Assembly (NCBI RefSeq): GCF_000761245.1
Contig: NZ_AWOR01000043.1
Span: forward strand, 96,160 to 160,159
DNA length: 64,000 bases
Reading direction: 5' to 3'
Source: Comamonas testosteroni
Lineage (GTDB): Bacteria > Pseudomonadota > Gammaproteobacteria > Burkholderiales > Burkholderiaceae_C
In this document: positions 63,317 to 64,000 of the stretch, piece after piece
Position numbering within the stretch: the stretch's first letter is position 1
How the letters are laid out: each line of letters opens with the position of its first letter
Position numbers and translations under genes: made by a program
The notes under the pieces: model-generated
Seen by the model: only the letters and a program-made list of their open reading frames with translations
Database searches by the model: none
What the model was told of the DNA's origin: nothing

Positions 63317-63646
63317 TCACTGCAGACTACATGGGATGCAATCGAAGCTATCAAAATGTGGCTTCTCAGAGGCTGCAGATACCTGCTCATGAATCGCTTT
63401 AACAGCCCTCAGCAACCTTCGGGTTGCATCTAACGGCCGCGCATCAAACCTGTCAGGGGTCTGCACCTGCATCGGTGCTCGCAGGGCCGCCATGCAGCGA
63501 TTGCGCCCTAACAGCCCCTGCCCCCAAATCTTGCATAACTGCGGTGATCCTGCCAGTGCCTTCCTGAATGGTTCATGCTTCGTAAAACTTGGTCGGCATC
63601 CATCAAGGACTGCGGCGCTGAACCAACGGCCATGCATGAACAGCAC
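63317..63646 (-). CDS. uncertain hypothetical protein
   Basis: A 109-residue minus-strand open frame, MLFMHGRWFSAAVLDGC at the start and FDSFDCIPCSLQ at the end. No domain is recognised and no ribosome site is clear. It is the only sizeable frame in a 440-bp space, so I give it low weight. Confidence 0.3.
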   Translation of the reverse strand: MLFMHGRWFSAAVLDGCRPSFTKHEPFRKALAGSPQLCKIWGQGLLGRNRCMAALRAPMQVQTPDRFDARPLDATRRLLRAVKAIHEQVSAASEKPHFDSFDCIPCSLQ

Positions 63647-63726
63647 AAACTGCCAGGATTGGCCTTCGGGTTATTTGACGATGTGGAAATCAGAGTTCGT
63701 GTTCGTGCTCGCTCTCAAGCTCAGGC

Positions 63727-64000
63727 TTAGGAAGGCACTGCGGCGTCGGCTGCAATAGGCATCGCTATGTCGGAGTCGGGTAACTCACCAAAGACATAGC
63801 CCTCCATCGACAACACACCGTAAGTCACGCCGCCGTCAATGACGGTGATCGGGTCGCTAGAACTGGCTGCAGCCGCTGCCACCAGCAAAGGCAGATAGTA
63901 TTCGTCTGAAGGATGCGCCCTGCGACTGTGTGGAGCCTCTCGGAAAGCAGCCAATGCTACCTGGTCGTATTTCAGAACCGACTGACGTGCCCAGAGGACG
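63727..64000 (-). CDS. second class III extradiol dioxygenase, C-terminal part, cut by window edge
   Basis: The frame runs off the right edge. Its visible residues include KYDQVALAAFREAPHSRRAH followed by PSDEYYLPLLVAAAAASSS and TYGVLSMEGYVFG, aligning with the C-terminus of the dioxygenase at 56233 (AHPTHDHYLPLLYAAG ... YAALSMRSAIWG). The last residues (ELPDSDIAMPIAADAAVPS) extend beyond the usual end. It reads on the same strand as the other dioxygenase, one on each side of the recombinase region. Confidence 0.75.
   Translation of the reverse strand, partial: VLWARQSVLKYDQVALAAFREAPHSRRAHPSDEYYLPLLVAAAAASSSDPITVIDGGVTYGVLSMEGYVFGELPDSDIAMPIAADAAVPS

Overview
The window looks like the chromosome of a GC-rich betaproteobacterium of the Comamonadaceae, most likely a Comamonas. 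The basis is the gene content (isc operon in the order iscR-S-U-A-hscB-hscA-fdx, PaaX-type and Lrp regulators, many acyl-CoA and SDR enzymes), the strong GC and third-position bias up to about 57 kb, and small intergenic repeats that I recall as typical of this family. No ribosomal RNA and no CRISPR array is present; there is one tRNA gene, tRNA-Val(CAC).

Layout. 1-4.5 kb: drug efflux on the minus strand (an RND pump pair cut by the left edge, then a DHA2 and a Bcr/CflA MFS exporter whose genes overlap). 4.7-9 kb: a DUF1566 exported protein, then a minus-strand set of oxidoreductases (two SDRs, an MDR) and a hotdog thioesterase. 9.2-10.4 kb: an Ogt/Ada-type methyltransferase and a divergent small unknown gene, with a canonical LexA-type box between them. 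10.3-13.7 kb: an acyl-CoA synthetase and enoyl-CoA hydratase operon divergent from a PaaX-family regulator. 13.7-17.7 kb: an RNA/protein methyltransferase, an HSL-type esterase, a nucleoside deaminase and a CynX-type permease.

17.7-20.3 kb holds a two-gene nucleic-acid repair module (Rnl2-like RNA ligase plus HD-phosphohydrolase/polynucleotide kinase) behind a long untranslated stretch. 20.3-25.9 kb holds a choice-of-anchor I lipoprotein and a PhnD/PhnC/PhnE-type ABC importer, possibly for phosphonate-like or selenate-like oxyanions, with an attenuator-like leader. 26-30.8 kb: an Lrp-family regulator with a perfect Lrp consensus box, and a three-subunit membrane dehydrogenase (Tat-exported small subunit, GMC flavoprotein, three-haem cytochrome c). 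31.2-36.6 kb: a two-component system divergent from msrB-dipZ-msrA, a plausible periplasmic methionine-sulfoxide repair unit. 36.8-38.7 kb: SnoaL-like protein, GST, TetR. 38.8-45.5 kb: a tightly overlapping seven-gene lipid cluster (FAD amine-oxidase-like, DUF1365, cyclopropane synthase, chalcone-isomerase-like, MFS, DUF3833, SDR) facing the TetR gene.

45.6-56 kb is core genome: tRNA-Val, dnaQ, the isc operon, uvrB and an aromatic/aspartate aminotransferase. From about 57.0 kb base composition changes and the DNA looks acquired. A trio of tyrosine recombinases with a small HTH/coiled-coil partner lies next to a class III extradiol dioxygenase gene that has lost its native first codons exactly at its HGSPM motif and seems to have gained a new start from the foreign DNA. 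Rightward lie a HAD protein resembling the HAD domain of RNA-repair proteins, a weak hypothetical ORF, and the C-terminus of a second extradiol dioxygenase cut by the right edge.
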